DNA from: Posidonia oceanica
Lineage: Eukaryota > Streptophyta > Magnoliopsida > Alismatales > Posidoniaceae
Assembly: GCA_037176725.1 (NCBI GenBank)
Contig: JAZBRS010000049.1
Coordinates: 37,812,001-37,876,000, forward strand
Length of the DNA: 64,000 nt
Reading direction: 5' to 3'
Made by a program: the position numbers and the translations under genes. Position 1 is the first letter of the stretch; every line of letters starts with the position of its first letter. This document shows, one piece after another, positions 12,590 through 24,051 of this stretch. The notes under the pieces were generated by a model. It ran no database searches and was not told the origin of the DNA. It saw nothing but the letters and a program-made list of their open reading frames with translations.

Positions 12590-12855
12590 TTACTTACCGA
12601 CGGAAATACCGTCGATAACAAATTACACTTTTACTTACCGACTTAAATTCTGTTAGTAAGAGATTAGGTTTTTACTTACCGATGGAAATTCCATTGTTAA
12701 TATATTAGCGACGAAATTTCCATCGGTAAGTAAAAACCTAATCTCTTACTAACAGAATTTATTAGCGACGGAATTTCCATCGGTAACTGACTACGTAAAT
12801 TTAATTACCGACGGAATTAAATCCGTTGGGAATATTCCGTTGGTATTAAACAGTT
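12590..12855. repeat. Right subterminal repeat zone of CACTA-1
   Basis: Mirror of the left zone: repeated TTACCGACGGAAAT / ATTTCCATCGGTAA motifs, including a ~25-bp segment present as direct and inverted copies around 12650-12750. Confidence 0.75.
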
Positions 12856-13464
12856 TTGTTGTAGTGAAATCATACCTAAAAATGCTTATTATATGTATTT
12901 ACTACAAAATAGATCTTAATAGATCAAAAACCTTACTAAACTTTCATGATGTCTTAATAAATCTTAATATATTTTCATAGATCTTAATGTATTTTCACAA
13001 TTCTTAATGTATCTTAATATATCAACAACCTTCACTACTAGAAAATTCACTTTTTGCAAGAACAAATAGCTAGGACTTAACGAGGACATGTCCTCGTGAT
13101 GATTTAGCAAGGACATATCCTCGCTAAGTCCTCGTTGAGTCCTCGCTAATATGCCTTAAAAATCGATTTCCCCGCACTAACTCTGATTTCACCCTCATTC
13201 TTTCTTCTCTTCCCCTCCGCTGAACCTCCACCTTCCCCCTCCTCCCTTCGCCTCCCCCTCCTCCCATCCCATCGACACCACCTCCACTGGACCTACAACA
13301 CCTCCGCCTCCACCTCCGACGGCTAGAACGCGTGGGCCCTCAACCCAACTAGGTCAGGCATGGTCAAAGCTCAGGCCCTTGTCGATTAGATGAACGGCGC
13401 TGATTGGAAATCGACCCTGTGGTTTCCTATGTTTGTGCCTTAAAAAGCACCCTAAACCCTAACC

Positions 13465-13468
<4 letters not shown>

Positions 13469-13511
<43 letters not shown>
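13469..13511. repeat. (CT)n microsatellite
   Basis: About 21 CT units following aaccctaacccgtt. CT tracts next to ACCCTA motifs are common in plant 5' untranslated regions, so this may be the captured leader of a host gene; the start codon of that gene is not recognisable. Confidence 0.9.
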
Positions 13512-13514
<3 letters not shown>

Positions 13515-15222
13515 TTTCCCCAAAACCCTAGCTGCAGCAGCAGCAACCTCCACTTGCTTCTACCCTTCCGTTCCATATCTCACTGCAAAGTGAAGCAATG
13601 GAGTTCTCGTCTTCACCTATCCTTCCTCTTTTTCTCGGCACGGCAAGTCCAAGGTATGTCCCTGGTCTTTCGAGTTCTGGAAAAATCACTGCTTTTGGAG
13701 GGTTAACGAGGATCAAGTTTAGGTTTAATGACAAAGTATAAGTTTAGTTTGTGAAAATGGACTGGGGCTAAACTTGTGTTGTAACATTTTTGACTTGTTT
13801 CCTTACATCTTGTTTTAGTAAAATTTATCTTTGTAAACTACTGCATTGAGATTGATAAGAATACTATAATGAATGGATTTTGCATAGTTGTGGTGTGAGG
13901 TTATCTGATTTAGTCATTCTTTGAAGGACACTAAATTCAGTTGGAATCAACTATAAAGTACTTATAATTTTAAGATGATCATTTGCTTTTGCATTATTTT
14001 TTATTCAATTGGAAATTATGTGTATTGTCCACATTCATATATGACTTTATTTGCAGATTATTATACTGGATCTCTCAAAGGTTCATTTGGGTCTTTCTAA
14101 TTTGAGCCGATGGACTATGATAGATGTACCTTGATTGTCCTAAATCATACATGTACCCACATTGTAAATAAACCTCTCTTTTTAAAAATTCTGATTCTCT
14201 CTACTCATACTATAAGTAAAGGATGGACTTTAGTGTAGTTGAAAAAAAAATCTTCTTTGTAAACTTTAACTACAATTTTGTGATATTTTAGATCTCACAT
14301 GTCCATTTTTGTTTTCTTAAATTCCCTTTTGGAGTTGAAACGAGATGCTACTCAATATTGTAATTCTGTTATATGATTTGTCAACTAGAATTCTTCAAGA
14401 GAAAATGAGCTATGTCCTGAACTTTAGAATTTAAACATGAAGGAAGGCTATTCAGTGTGTTCCATGTGAATTTGTACTCTCTCACCGGTTCTTGGTTTCA
14501 ATGGATGTTCTATCCTTTTGTTTTTCCTTTTTCGCAGGTTCAAGCTCTTAACTCAATAGAGTACATGTTTTATTGCATGCTATCACACAATTACTTTTAT
14601 TTGTCGAAGCTTATCCTTCTTTATTGGCACAGAATAGACTCTGATTTTTTCTCAAACTTCATCAAGCATGGAAGTGAAAACACCTAGAAGTAGCATTTAT
14701 AGAAGTCCATAAATATAAACCCTAACAAGCAACTAATCTTGATGTGTTTCTTCAAATATTCTTTTGGATGTGTTCTTCATAAAATGGTATTTTTGATATT
14801 ACATATGTGACATAACAGTCCTGCTAGTTCAAAAGAAAATTTAAGGTAGCAAACTTGCTAGTTGGTATTAAAATAAAAAATAAACACAAGGGCTCCTCTG
14901 ACTCCAGAAACAGGTAAATGCAACATGTCCTTTGATCTATTTCTATTTTAAAACATTCATCTAATTTTCTTCCCCTTTTTAATAATGTTCTATGTGGAAT
15001 TGAAAGTTGTTTATGTAATAAGCTAGTTAAAATTGTTGCAATTATGTTGTTTCTTTGTACATAATATATTTTTCAGAATTTAGGTGCCTATGTTTCAGTT
15101 ACCTGCTATCTATCGAAGTCTTTCTCTGCTGGAATCTTTCTAATATTCCAGTAGCAGTTCTCAATTTTGATATATTAAATTATTAGAGTTGTTGCTAAAT
15201 TTGCCCATTATAAAAATTTCAG

Positions 15223-16292
15223 GTCTCATTACAATTTGAATATGCAAAGCATTACTGTTAATGGACAAACAGTGCCTATTGCTTCATCTGTTTTTGCTAC
15301 ATCAAATTCCCAAAGAACCATTGTTGTTTTAGGGACTACATTGGCTTACCTAGCTGAGCAAGCATACGATCCTTTTGTCAATGCTGTAAGTCATTCACAA
15401 TTGTTGGCCTCTATTGCGAGTTTCTTTAGTATTATACATGGGATTTACAAAGTCATCTGAACATACACTATTTTTGCTTTGACGTTGCTGTACTTGTTTC
15501 CAAATTATATATGCGTTCCATGTTGATTACAGTTATCTTGCTGAAGAAACGAACGAAGATTTAATTCTCCATTTAACACATCAAATCTCTCTTCTGATCT
15601 CATTCACATTCCTACTTACTATTCTAGTATAGGTTGGTAAATTACTTGTCTTATTTAGGATAGTGTGATATTGTTTTTATACATGTGATACTTACTAATA
15701 GTGTAATACTAGTCTAGTTTAGGATGGTAAGGCATAAATTACTTGTCTTATCTAGGATAGTGTGATATTATTTTTATGCATGTGACCTGGTGTTATTTCT
15801 TTCATCTTATGCTCTTCTTTATTCTTTGCAAATAACTGCTTCTGTCTCACAATCAGTGAGTGCATTTGTTTCTAAAGGAAACCAGTGCTTTATCACTTCT
15901 GGCAGGTATTTTCTTTAAGCCTTTAGCCTGTCAACTTTTCTCGTATGTGTGCTAGTTTATAAATGGAACTGCATATATGTTATGATGTGTTTTTTCAATT
16001 CAGGGTTGAGGATGTATTCCCTCCTGTCATGCTAAATTTTGAGGGAAAAGCATCCATGGCATTGAAGCTGCAAGACTATCTTCTGCAGCAAGGTTCTATT
16101 GTAAATTGTTTCATATTTTTCCTATTTGTATGGCTTACGTATTTGTGGCAATTTAATTTTGGATCAATCCCACTCTATTGCATATTCACTTAATAGGCTA
16201 TTATACAACAGCCTTCCTGACTAGAGCAACTTTTTTATTTGTATTTGGTGTATTGGGTGGCAAAAAAACCAAGGTCAAGGAATCCTGATCTT
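15223..16292 (+). pseudogene. Captured exons of a pepsin-like aspartic protease (A1 family)
   Basis: Four exons with introns. Exon 15223-15385: [19 protein letters not shown]...[29 protein letters not shown], donor gtaagt. Exon 15832-15905: ITASVSQSVSAFVSKGNQCF, with acceptor CAG changed to CAA. Exon 16004-16100: RVEDVFPPVMLNFEGKASMA...LQDYLLQQGSI. Exon about 16240-16292: WCIGWQKNQGQGI. This is the second half of a plant aspartic-proteinase-like protein. The second catalytic motif, DSGT in the family, reads VLGT: the catalytic Asp is lost (GTT in place of an expected GAT). First-lobe exons are absent. Dead fragment. Confidence 0.88.
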
Positions 16293-16812
16293 TTTATTTG
16301 TAATTACACATTCCTGATGGATTTAATGCCTATTTATATATTTATCATTGGAAATATTGATAATTTTTTAATTTTTTTTTAATTTTTTTATTTTTTTTGC
16401 GAGGACATAACATGTACTTTGCAAGGACATTGCGATGACTTTATTTCCTTGCTATGTCCTCGCAAAATTTTAGCGAGGACTTAGCTAGGAAATTTGTTCG
16501 CAAATGGTTTTTAACGACGTAGCATTTTGCGAGGACTTTTTGTCCTCGTAATTTCCTCGCGAATGCCATTAGTGAGGACATTGCGAGGACTTAGAGAGGA
16601 CTTCGCAAGGACATCTGTCCTCGCAATTTCCTATTTTTCTAGTAATGCTTACAAAATCAAAACCACAAATAGTACCACTGGAGAAGAAGGAGAAGGTTCA
16701 CCGGAGAAGGAGGACCCTAGAGAAGAGCAGTCAGAGAAGAGGATTGCAGCAGCAACAATTGGAGAAGAGCATGACAGCAACAGTAGCAGAGGAGAGTACA
16801 ATAGCAACAATG

Positions 16813-16857
16813 GAGGAGGAGGAGGAGGAGGAGGAGGAGGAGGAGAGCACCGGAGGA
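16813..16857. repeat. (GGA)n microsatellite
   Basis: Near-perfect GGA run in the shell element to the right of CACTA-2; any poly-Glu or poly-Gly reading frame is an artefact of it. Confidence 0.85.
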
Positions 16858-17666
16858 GGATGAAGGAGCAAATCTGGGGAAAAGTTAAGAGTATCGACCT
16901 TTATACTCCAGTGTCGACTCGACATAATCGAGTCAAGCACAAAAAATACACTATTTCAACACGATTTATCGAAGCTATTGTAGACATACGAAATTTCTAT
17001 CAAATTTGTGTATTTCTCGAAATACATATGTATTTTATTTCTATAACTTACAAACCTAACATGTATCGACAAAATTTCGCGATACGTGTCAAAATTTGGA
17101 ACTATGGTTAGAAGAGGTTCTTAGCTTATATCTAGGCTAAGAAAAAAAATTGAACCGGCTAAGGAACTGATTTATGATATCTCTTTCATAGTTTTACTTA
17201 ATTCTTATTCAATTCAGCAAGTCTTGGACATGTGAAAATCTTCAGCCAATTCTTTTTGCCTTTTAATTTAATATAAAAACTTTTAACTATATAGATTTTA
17301 TTAACACACTATCACTAATAGTTTAATTAATTGAATTATCATAACCCTTTATATAAAAGTCTAGAATTTTGGCATAGCAAATTGTACAATCAATGTTAAG
17401 AAAACATCAAAAAAAATATGAAATTAAAACTATAATGTAGAACATAAGGTGGGTTAACGGTAGTGTGATTAAAATTTTCATTTAGTTAGAAATTTTTATT
17501 TTAAAGGAGATTCCTAAAAGCAACATGGTTGTAGGAGTACTAAATCCAAGATAAAGCACCAGACATACATACAGACTAGATTACTATTTTCCAATTCTGC
17601 TGAAACAAGCGAAGATGCTACTATTGAAACAAGTAAAACTTTTATTTCCAATCTATTATACTCTAA

Positions 17667-18264
17667 GGCCCTGTTTGGATATGATTCTGAGAGTGCAGAT
17701 TGTCCCAGAATCGGATAATGGTCATGATCGTACACAAATACATGTTGATATAGATAAATTCTTCGTAGAATCTAAGGCAAGTAGGATGTGCATTTATAGG
17801 TATTTTTTGGATTACGAGAGAATCCAACTTTTGGGCAAGTATGAAATAATCCAATACAACTCTATGTAAACTTTCCCTATTACCCTTTACTTTTTCTATT
17901 TTTTACTGTCGCATATTTACAGTATTGCCATCCAATATCCACCACCGTCAACTCTCATTACTGGACCTAGTGGGAGAATACATCATATTATAGATGTATT
18001 CCAATATTATTATACTATTTGGACATATATCACTGTTATCACTTAACGAGAGAATTTTGTGGTCATCTAAACTAGATTTAAATTCACATTGATAAATATG
18101 TCATTTTAAATACCAAAAGCAATGGCAAAATCTATATCCAAATTAGATTCAATATTCTTCGAAATTTACACTCATAATTTTACAACTATTCTATCTCAAC
18201 TTGTGTACATAAAATTAAGATTTTACATCCAAAATCTATTCCAAAATCGTATCCAAATGATGCC
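17667..18264. mobile_element. Tourist-like MITE (PIF/Harbinger type)
   Basis: 598 bp with imperfect terminal inverted repeats, GGCCCTGTTTGGATATGATT at the left and GGCATCATTTGGATACGATT on the minus strand at the right, flanked by TAA on both sides (17664-17666, 18265-18267). The TAA target and the GGCCCTGTTTGGA-type end are characteristic of PIF/Harbinger MITEs. No coding capacity. Confidence 0.8.
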
Positions 18265-18267
18265 TAA

Positions 18268-20725
18268 GTATCTATTTCTCAACACAAATACAAGCAACTA
18301 TTCAAACGAATCTATGTTTTTTACTACTTGTTTGGGTACATGGGGTTTTAACTACTGCCGGAGAGAATGCTCAGTCGGGCAAGAACCCATTTTATATCTT
18401 TTTTTTTTTAGTTTCTAGACCCTATCTAAAAATACATTGACTTTAAATTGAAAATTCTCTACTTTGTGTCAGAATTTCTCTCTGTCTCTCTCACTCGTGA
18501 AGGACTCCTGAATGTCAATGCGGATGTCTTTCAGAAATAATATGGATGCATAGGCAATTGGTTGAGTATTTACTTAATTATTTATCAATGTGAAAATATA
18601 ATTATGAAGGATATGGGTTCGTTTTTTCTCCAATTCTTTTTTTCACGGACATGGATTTTGTACAGTAGTTTTTTCAAGCTAACGGGTGATTTTTGAGTCT
18701 TTATGGTCCTTTTAGGCTGGACATGTATCATTTTTTTCGTATCTAATATCAATAAAATTTCCTTTTGCCCCAATTAAAAAAATGTGAAAATATAATTAGC
18801 AGTAACCCCACCTTTTCCCAAAAACATCACCATAGTCCTCTCCCATGGGCCATGGTTTACCATAAATTTTAAGATTCACTTACTCGAATTTTAGCTACGG
18901 ATAGGCAATTAGATAAATATTGAAATTTGAACCTCATTAGATCACATTGTACGTGGATTCATACCACAACCATTTATATGCAATTTTTTAGAATTTGAGA
19001 AAGTAACAAATCGAATTTGAACAGGAGAAGTAATTTGAATGGTGGGATCACTGGTTCACCATTCCTAATTTTAAACCTAATCTAAAGAATCTATTATATT
19101 AAGAGAAGAGGAGGAGGTGTGGACAGACATCAATGAACTTCCAAAAATGCCTCTTCAATTGTTTACTAGTGAATACGATTAAGTGGATATTTTGGTGAAT
19201 GAATTTAAGTTGAATTTAAAAATAAAACATAATCGTAATAATATTTTACCAAGTTAAAATCGAAATCTCTTGTAATCCGTTATCAATAAAAAATTCAAAT
19301 TAGGAAACTGAATAAAATCTAAACTTAAAGATAGTAGAATGGTTATGCTTCACAATTTAATTAATGATCTCTTTTTTAAGACATCCAATTACTTTGTATA
19401 TCGTGTTCTGGGTCTCTCTTTTTGCAATTAGAACTGCACTTACTTTGCACTAGTTAGGATAGATATAAGAGGCCCAGAGGCCCCAATTGATGGATAGTAT
19501 TCTAAAAATGCTGCCTTGGTCCAAAATTGCATTGGGATCGATCCCGGTCTCTGAGGTTTGTCCAGAAACGATAGCCTCGTCACTTCTCATGTCATTGACT
19601 TAAATGTTCATGCAAGTTACCTTTCAGAAAACAAAAAAATATGTTCATGCAAGTTATGCATCCTAATATCTTCTTATTGGAACACTAATTAATTCCCAGG
19701 GCTCTCATGTTAAGTTGTTATATAAAACAACAATATTAACCTAGTATATATTAATGCAATTGGTGTGAAAGATTGGAACATTGCAATACCGAGCATTCTT
19801 AATTATCGGGAGGCTGGGATTCGATCCTGGGGTTTCTGAATCATACACTTGATTGACCAAGAGGTTACCTGGCCTTATAAGCTACCATGCAAATATCATC
19901 ATGGCATGTTATTTTTTTTCTCTGGGAAAGCAAATTAGAGTTTCTATCATTACCCTCAACTCATTCTCCAGGAAGGCTCTTAATTGAAGGACAGCTAATG
20001 AGCTAAACACATATCTGAGAAATAAGTATACATACATGTGGACCGCATGCCAGCTTTTTCATAGGTTGCTCGATAGACACCACACATAAGCAGCGATAAA
20101 TGAATTAAGTAAAATTCGATGATACCTATGAGATTATCTTATATAATTATTATTATCTATTAGCAATATAATTATTTATTTATAACTATATATTTAACTA
20201 AATGATCAAGATTAAAAATTTTGATATCTAATATTTATTTCTGTATGCAGGTGGACACTATAACACACTCATTAATTAAAAGAAAGAAAACACACAACCA
20301 ATTCAAACACGACAAAAATACATGTTTCCTGACATACTGACACCACCATTTACCGTACACAAACTAATTCAAAAACAAGAACGACAATCAATGAGCTTAG
20401 TTTTTATTCTTTAATTACAATCTAGTTGATACATCAGTCTCAAGAACAAATCAAATAACGCATGTACTCACTTTCTAGTTGTCTTTGTGATTAAAAAACA
20501 TACAGAATGAGTAAACTCGAGAATATGTAATTATGTATAGCAAATACCCAATTATCAAGTATCAACAAGGGTGTGATTATAAAAAAAAAAAAAAAAAGTG
20601 TTAGGAGGAATGTAACCCAAATAATAAATTAAAAAAGAAATGAAAAAAAAAAGTAAGCAAGAAAAGAAGAATCAGAGGAGAGAACTTCTCCACCAAAAGT
20701 GCCGGTGAGCTGTAAACAGCAGAAT
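18268..20725. other. AT-rich intergenic stretch downstream of the phytocyanin gene
   Basis: No convincing gene. Two patches (19500-19570 and 19805-19885) carry RNA polymerase III B-box-like words such as ggattcgatcctgg, perhaps old SINE debris, but no tRNA fold is evident. A 17-18 base A run lies at 20581-20598. The 3' untranslated region of the minus-strand gene should fall within the last few hundred bases. Confidence 0.4.
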
Positions 20726-21408
20726 TCAGAAGAACCATACCAACACCACAAACGAAGCAATTCCCCACCACCACTTCCACCCACCTACCCCGCCGCCACC
20801 GGCGGCATCATACCCCAGCCGATTCCCAGTCGGTGGTGCCGGCGGCCGAGGCGGTGCGGAAGGTGGAGGGAGGCCATTACCATGATAAACCTCGATCTGA
20901 AAGCTCATCCCTTTCCTACACTGGAACCCTCCTTCAGCGGACGAGAAGAAATAATTATCCCCTTTTCTCACCAGCGGCACCGGAATCCCACCGCCTCCGC
21001 CGCCGTCCTCGACGTCGTCGACGCCGAACTGCGACGTCAGTTTCCCGTAGTCCTGGTCCAGGCTACATAACCTATACGTCGTCGCATTGTACGTCTGGAT
21101 CACCGTCGAATTCTCGTCCGTGTTGAATACTGCAACCCATATTGACCTTTCCAGACGTCACACAAAAAAGGCAAGAAGAAAACACAATTACGTATTGGAG
21201 AGGAGGAGAGGACAAAACAAAACGTACTCAGGAAATCGCCAAGGTAGAAGGAATGAGAGGCGGCCCATGTGGTGTAATTGGTCGCGGAGGTGTTGGTGGC
21301 GGCGGAGAAAAGCCACCCGGCGTCGCCGCCAACGGTGTAGTTGGAGGCGATGGACGGGGTCAAGAGGAGGGAGAGGAAGAGGAGCAGGAGAGGTGGTGAA
21401 TTGGCCAT
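20726..21408 (-). CDS. Early nodulin-like phytocyanin, GPI-anchored; two exons
   Basis: Exon 1 is 21408-21228 and exon 2 is 21129-20726, joined by a 98-bp GT-AG intron inside the Ile codon of DFL-I-FNTDENS; 194 residues. Layout: signal peptide 1-22 (MANSPPLLLLFLSLLLTPSIA), cupredoxin-like domain ~23-142 (YTVGGDAGW...YTTWA...FYLGDFLIFN), Pro-rich linker (LPPPSAPPRPPAPP), Gly-rich stretch, and a hydrophobic tail (WWWGIASFVVLVWFF) typical of a GPI-anchor signal. Cys82 and Cys131 can form the family disulfide. The usual copper-ligand His residues are absent, as in ENODL proteins, so it probably does not bind copper and acts as a cell-surface arabinogalactan-type protein. A long acidic/Gly insert (DDVEDGGGGGG) is unusual. 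The ATG at 21408 is preferred to one 48 bases upstream because the signal peptide begins there. Old Copia LTR sequence lies about 230 bp upstream. Confidence 0.88.
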
Positions 21409-21951
21409 GGGAAGGCGGTGGTGGGATGGTGGGGTGGAGCACGTCGGGGATGGCAAAGACCAGGTGGGATGTGTACTTGGGTAGGTGCTTGCTTATCTCG
21501 TAGAATTGGAGTGGAGGATTTAAGCGTTGGATTCTGGAGAGGGGTCGATGGGCGTGGAAGTGACATTCAAGCTTGATGGGGCTCCTCCCACCCACTCGGA
21601 TTGCGACGTGGAAACTTGAATGGGGAGCACTCGAGTGCTTTGACTGGTATCTATGGTATAATAGGATTAATTATAATAGAAACATAAGTAATACATAAAA
21701 TAGAATCTACGTCGAAATAAAATTTTTTTAAGAATATAGAAAGATTTTATTTGTGTATGATAAAAAAACTTTACTAGAAAACTATCTTTGTGTTCCACTA
21801 GAGTGTTATCAATCACCGACGCTTGAAGCACTATTCGGCCCTCATGGTGCAGCGAGTTATAGTCGAATCGCTTCTAAGTACCAACGAAGAAGAGTCGCAG
21901 TGTATACTCTCGCAACCGACTACAAAAGAATTATCGCTGGAACTAAGGATG

Positions 21952-22140
21952 CAAACGAATCGGATACGGTACGAATATGGATGTTACCATATCAGTATTC
22001 GTTTTTGAAATACGAATACGGATATCATACGGATAGGAAAATTACATATCCAAATCCTTAAAAAACAGATACGGATACGGAACAGATAAAAGAGGATCGG
22101 ATACGGATAAAATCGGATATAAAAACGGATATGACGATAT
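21952..22140. repeat. Left subterminal repeats of the hAT element
   Basis: Repeated GGATACGGA / TCCGTATCC and ATACGAATACGGATAT words in both orientations, matched at the right end (33005-33160). Likely transposase-binding sites by analogy with other hAT elements. Confidence 0.75.
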
Positions 22141-22501
22141 ACACATTACATAATAAAAACACTCTCTCCATGGCCATGATAGCACTAGTAAGAGTCTCTT
22201 GCCTGCTTGTCCTTACGAAATAGTTCTTAACAATGGGATTGTACTAAACTCACCACAGGGAACAACACAAGGATCATGGCGACCTCTTGCTATTAGTTCC
22301 ATCTCCTTACAATCTCTAGTCACAGTGTTTTGTTTCTTCTGCAGTGGCTGAAGGTTAGTTTATTAGAATAATGAGGGCAAAAAATGATATGAGTGCAGAA
22401 CAGGAACTGTATAATGTGCAGAATTGAATGAAAAGATTTGATGGAGCATATTTGAAAATAACAAAAAGAACTACTAAACTTTATAAAGAAGAAAATAATA
22501 C

Positions 22502-23636
22502 CTTCAACTTCTCTTCCAGACATAACACAGGAGTTAAGAGAAATGCCGAATACCTGTCAAATCCAATGTATAAGAAGAGATAGATAAGATACAAGAAAAA
22601 TGAGATAATGTTGTAGAAAAAATGTGCCTTACTCGCATCGGCTTGGCTCATCAACATCAATGAATTCATTTTTCAACTCACATTTGAGCCTTACCTGGAC
22701 GAAATTTTTCCATATTAAAGAAGATATATATTTCTTTGAACAGTGAATGGCGATTATCATTAAAACTAACAAGAAAATACAAAAGGAGACCTACCCAGTA
22801 GGTAAGTACAGCAAAAAAATATAGAAAATAGTTCCACAGGTGGAACCTAAGAAACAGAAAATAGAGAAAACTAGAAAAGAAAAGCCAAAAGAAAGAAGAA
22901 AAAACACCCAAAAGGATTCAAAAAGCAAACAAGCTCTCCAGCCAAGCTGAAATCTCCATATTAAATAAGATAATTCACCACCAATTAGATGTGTAGATTT
23001 AATTACCTTTAAGCTTCTATCAGGCCCATTCCAGCATTTATCACCATTTAAGAACCACCTAATCCTGTAAGTTTCCTCAAATTTCTCTTAGTGCCTATTA
23101 TTTGAGAAAGAGAACTGATTTAGGAATGGTGTAACTGAAAGAAAAGATGTTATATAAACCAAAGGCTAGCAATAATTTTCTTGTGAATAAAGATTATTGA
23201 GTAGCATGGGCACATGAGAGCAGTAGGGAAGCATCCAAGAAAAAGTACAATTCAGCTAAATGAGCAGCAAGTTCTTGAAACTTGGACCGAAAAGAAGCCC
23301 TTCATTTGTGAAAATGGTGGTAGCAGAAGGGGGAAAAAGGCTTCTATTCTACAAACTTATACTTCAGTGATAATTTTCTAGTAAAAGAAAAAAAAAAGAC
23401 GAACCCCAATCTTGTAGTACTGTGTCCCTCAACTTGAGAAGCTTGTTTGAATGGGCAAACCTTATAGACATACCTAGTAGCAAAAAGAATTGGTCAAAGA
23501 ATCTAACATGCAAGAACGAAAATGGAAATCCCGAACATAAAAAAGTTAAACAAAGGTAATTGGGATCTGCATTGCATACTTATTTTGCTTGATCTCAAAG
23601 CAACGATCATAGAATGAATAAAATTCCTTCTCCATC
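22502..23636 (-). pseudogene. Captured exons of glucosidase II beta subunit (MRH region)
   Basis: Five exons in gene order on the minus strand, all with GT/AG borders: 23580-23636 (KEFYSFYDRCFEIKQNK), 23405-23473 (YVYKVCPFKQASQVEGHSTT), 23007-23094 ([19 protein letters not shown]...), 22633-22694 (VRLKCELKNEFIDVDEPSRC), 22502-22553 (YSAFLLTPVLCLEEKLK). This is the mannose-6-phosphate-receptor-homology domain near the C terminus of the ER glucosidase II beta subunit, which binds glycan mannose and supports glycoprotein quality control. Before EKFEE a conserved Trp codon is replaced by TAA, so the copy is inactive. Introns are retained, showing genomic capture. The real gene has roughly 600 or more residues; about 110 are here. 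Confidence 0.9.
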
Positions 23637-23761
23637 CTTGATATTGAAACATAAAAAAATCAATAGCCAAATAGAAGTCTCAGTCTGCCATCAATATCTG
23701 AGTTAATGATCTTTAGAAATATTATTTTGTTAAAGCAAAAAAAAATGAAATGATCTTTTAC

Positions 23762-23845
23762 CTCGAGGCATGTGCTTGGCTCCACATTGAGTTTTATAAG
23801 CATTAGTTCTCGTTCTACTTGTGGCTCCTTTGATAGATCTTCCAC
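23762..23845 (-). pseudogene. Captured exon of acetolactate synthase regulatory (small) subunit
   Basis: An 84-bp exon with AG acceptor and GT donor encodes VEDLSKEPQVERELMLIKLN followed by VEPSTCLE, the linker between ACT domains of the plastid acetolactate synthase regulatory subunit (family VEDLSKEPQVERELMLIK...). The intact protein mediates branched-chain amino-acid feedback. Only one exon is seen, one side is unrelated (Argonaute) and the other is glucosidase II beta. One Cys replaces an expected Arg; the exon is otherwise open. Confidence 0.85.
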
Positions 23846-24051
23846 CTAGTAAAGATAAATATGATGGACCAATAAGCTGCAAAACTTAAAAATAGAGATG
23901 ACTTTCCCTAGATGTATCAACACAAACTAATGACATGAATGCGCCTTTGAAAATGTTCCATGCCTTCAGTAAGTATAAGCATAAACATGACTGTCAAAAC
24001 TGCTTCTGAAAGTGTATATCTGTAGATGAGGCATGTAAACCTAAATAGTAC

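Larger units (their letters stand above)
7671..12866 (-). mobile_element. CACTA-1 (EnSpm/CACTA) with captured gene exons
   Basis: A 5,196-bp element. Left terminus CACTACCACAAAACTGTTTA, right terminus its near-perfect inverse (CACTACAACAAAACTGTTTA on the minus strand), flanked by the 3-bp target duplication AAA (7668-7670, 12867-12869), the diagnostic size for this superfamily. Both subterminal zones are packed with CCGACGGAAA/TTTCCGTCGG motifs. Inside on the minus strand are a truncated TNP2 transposase and two exons of a sterol delta-7 reductase gene. Confidence 0.93.
13033..16647 (+). mobile_element. CACTA-2, a Pack-type element without transposase
   Basis: A 3,615-bp element starting CACTACTAGAAAA and ending TTTTTCTAGTAATG (one mismatch to the inverse), flanked by 3-bp target duplications CTT (13030-13032, 16648-16650). 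Subterminal zones (13085-13150 and 16400-16632) carry repeated GCGAGGACA / TGTCCTCGC motifs. No transposase-like sequence is seen. The interior holds a CT microsatellite with a leader-like region and four exons of an aspartic protease gene. It belongs to the same terminal family as the remnants at 1561-1736 and 2569-2737. Confidence 0.93.
7406..17106. mobile_element. hAT/MULE-like shell element hosting two CACTA insertions
   Basis: The ends form an imperfect inverted repeat: CAAGGTTCTAAATTTCGG on the left, CATAGTTCCAAATTTTGA read inward from 17106 on the minus strand. They are bracketed by a direct repeat GTTAGAAG (7398-7405 and 17107-17114), 9 bp if the shared G is counted. An 8-bp duplication suggests hAT, 9 bp suggests Mutator-like. 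Removing the two CACTA elements leaves about 0.88 kb without a transposase, so the shell was non-autonomous. Confidence 0.6.

Noticed and set aside
14040..14110. First-lobe exon of the aspartic protease (DYYTGSLKG)
   Set aside because: The resemblance to the family's YYT motif is too short, and the frame stops before the first catalytic DTGS.
16527..17111. 194-codon plus-strand frame with poly-Gly
   Set aside because: Spans the CACTA-2 terminus, the GGA microsatellite and shell DNA; no start context or homology.
19500..19885. Possible tRNA genes or SINEs from B-box-like words (gggatcgatcccg, ggattcgatcctgg)
   Set aside because: No A box at the right distance, no cloverleaf and no terminator visible; too weak to call.
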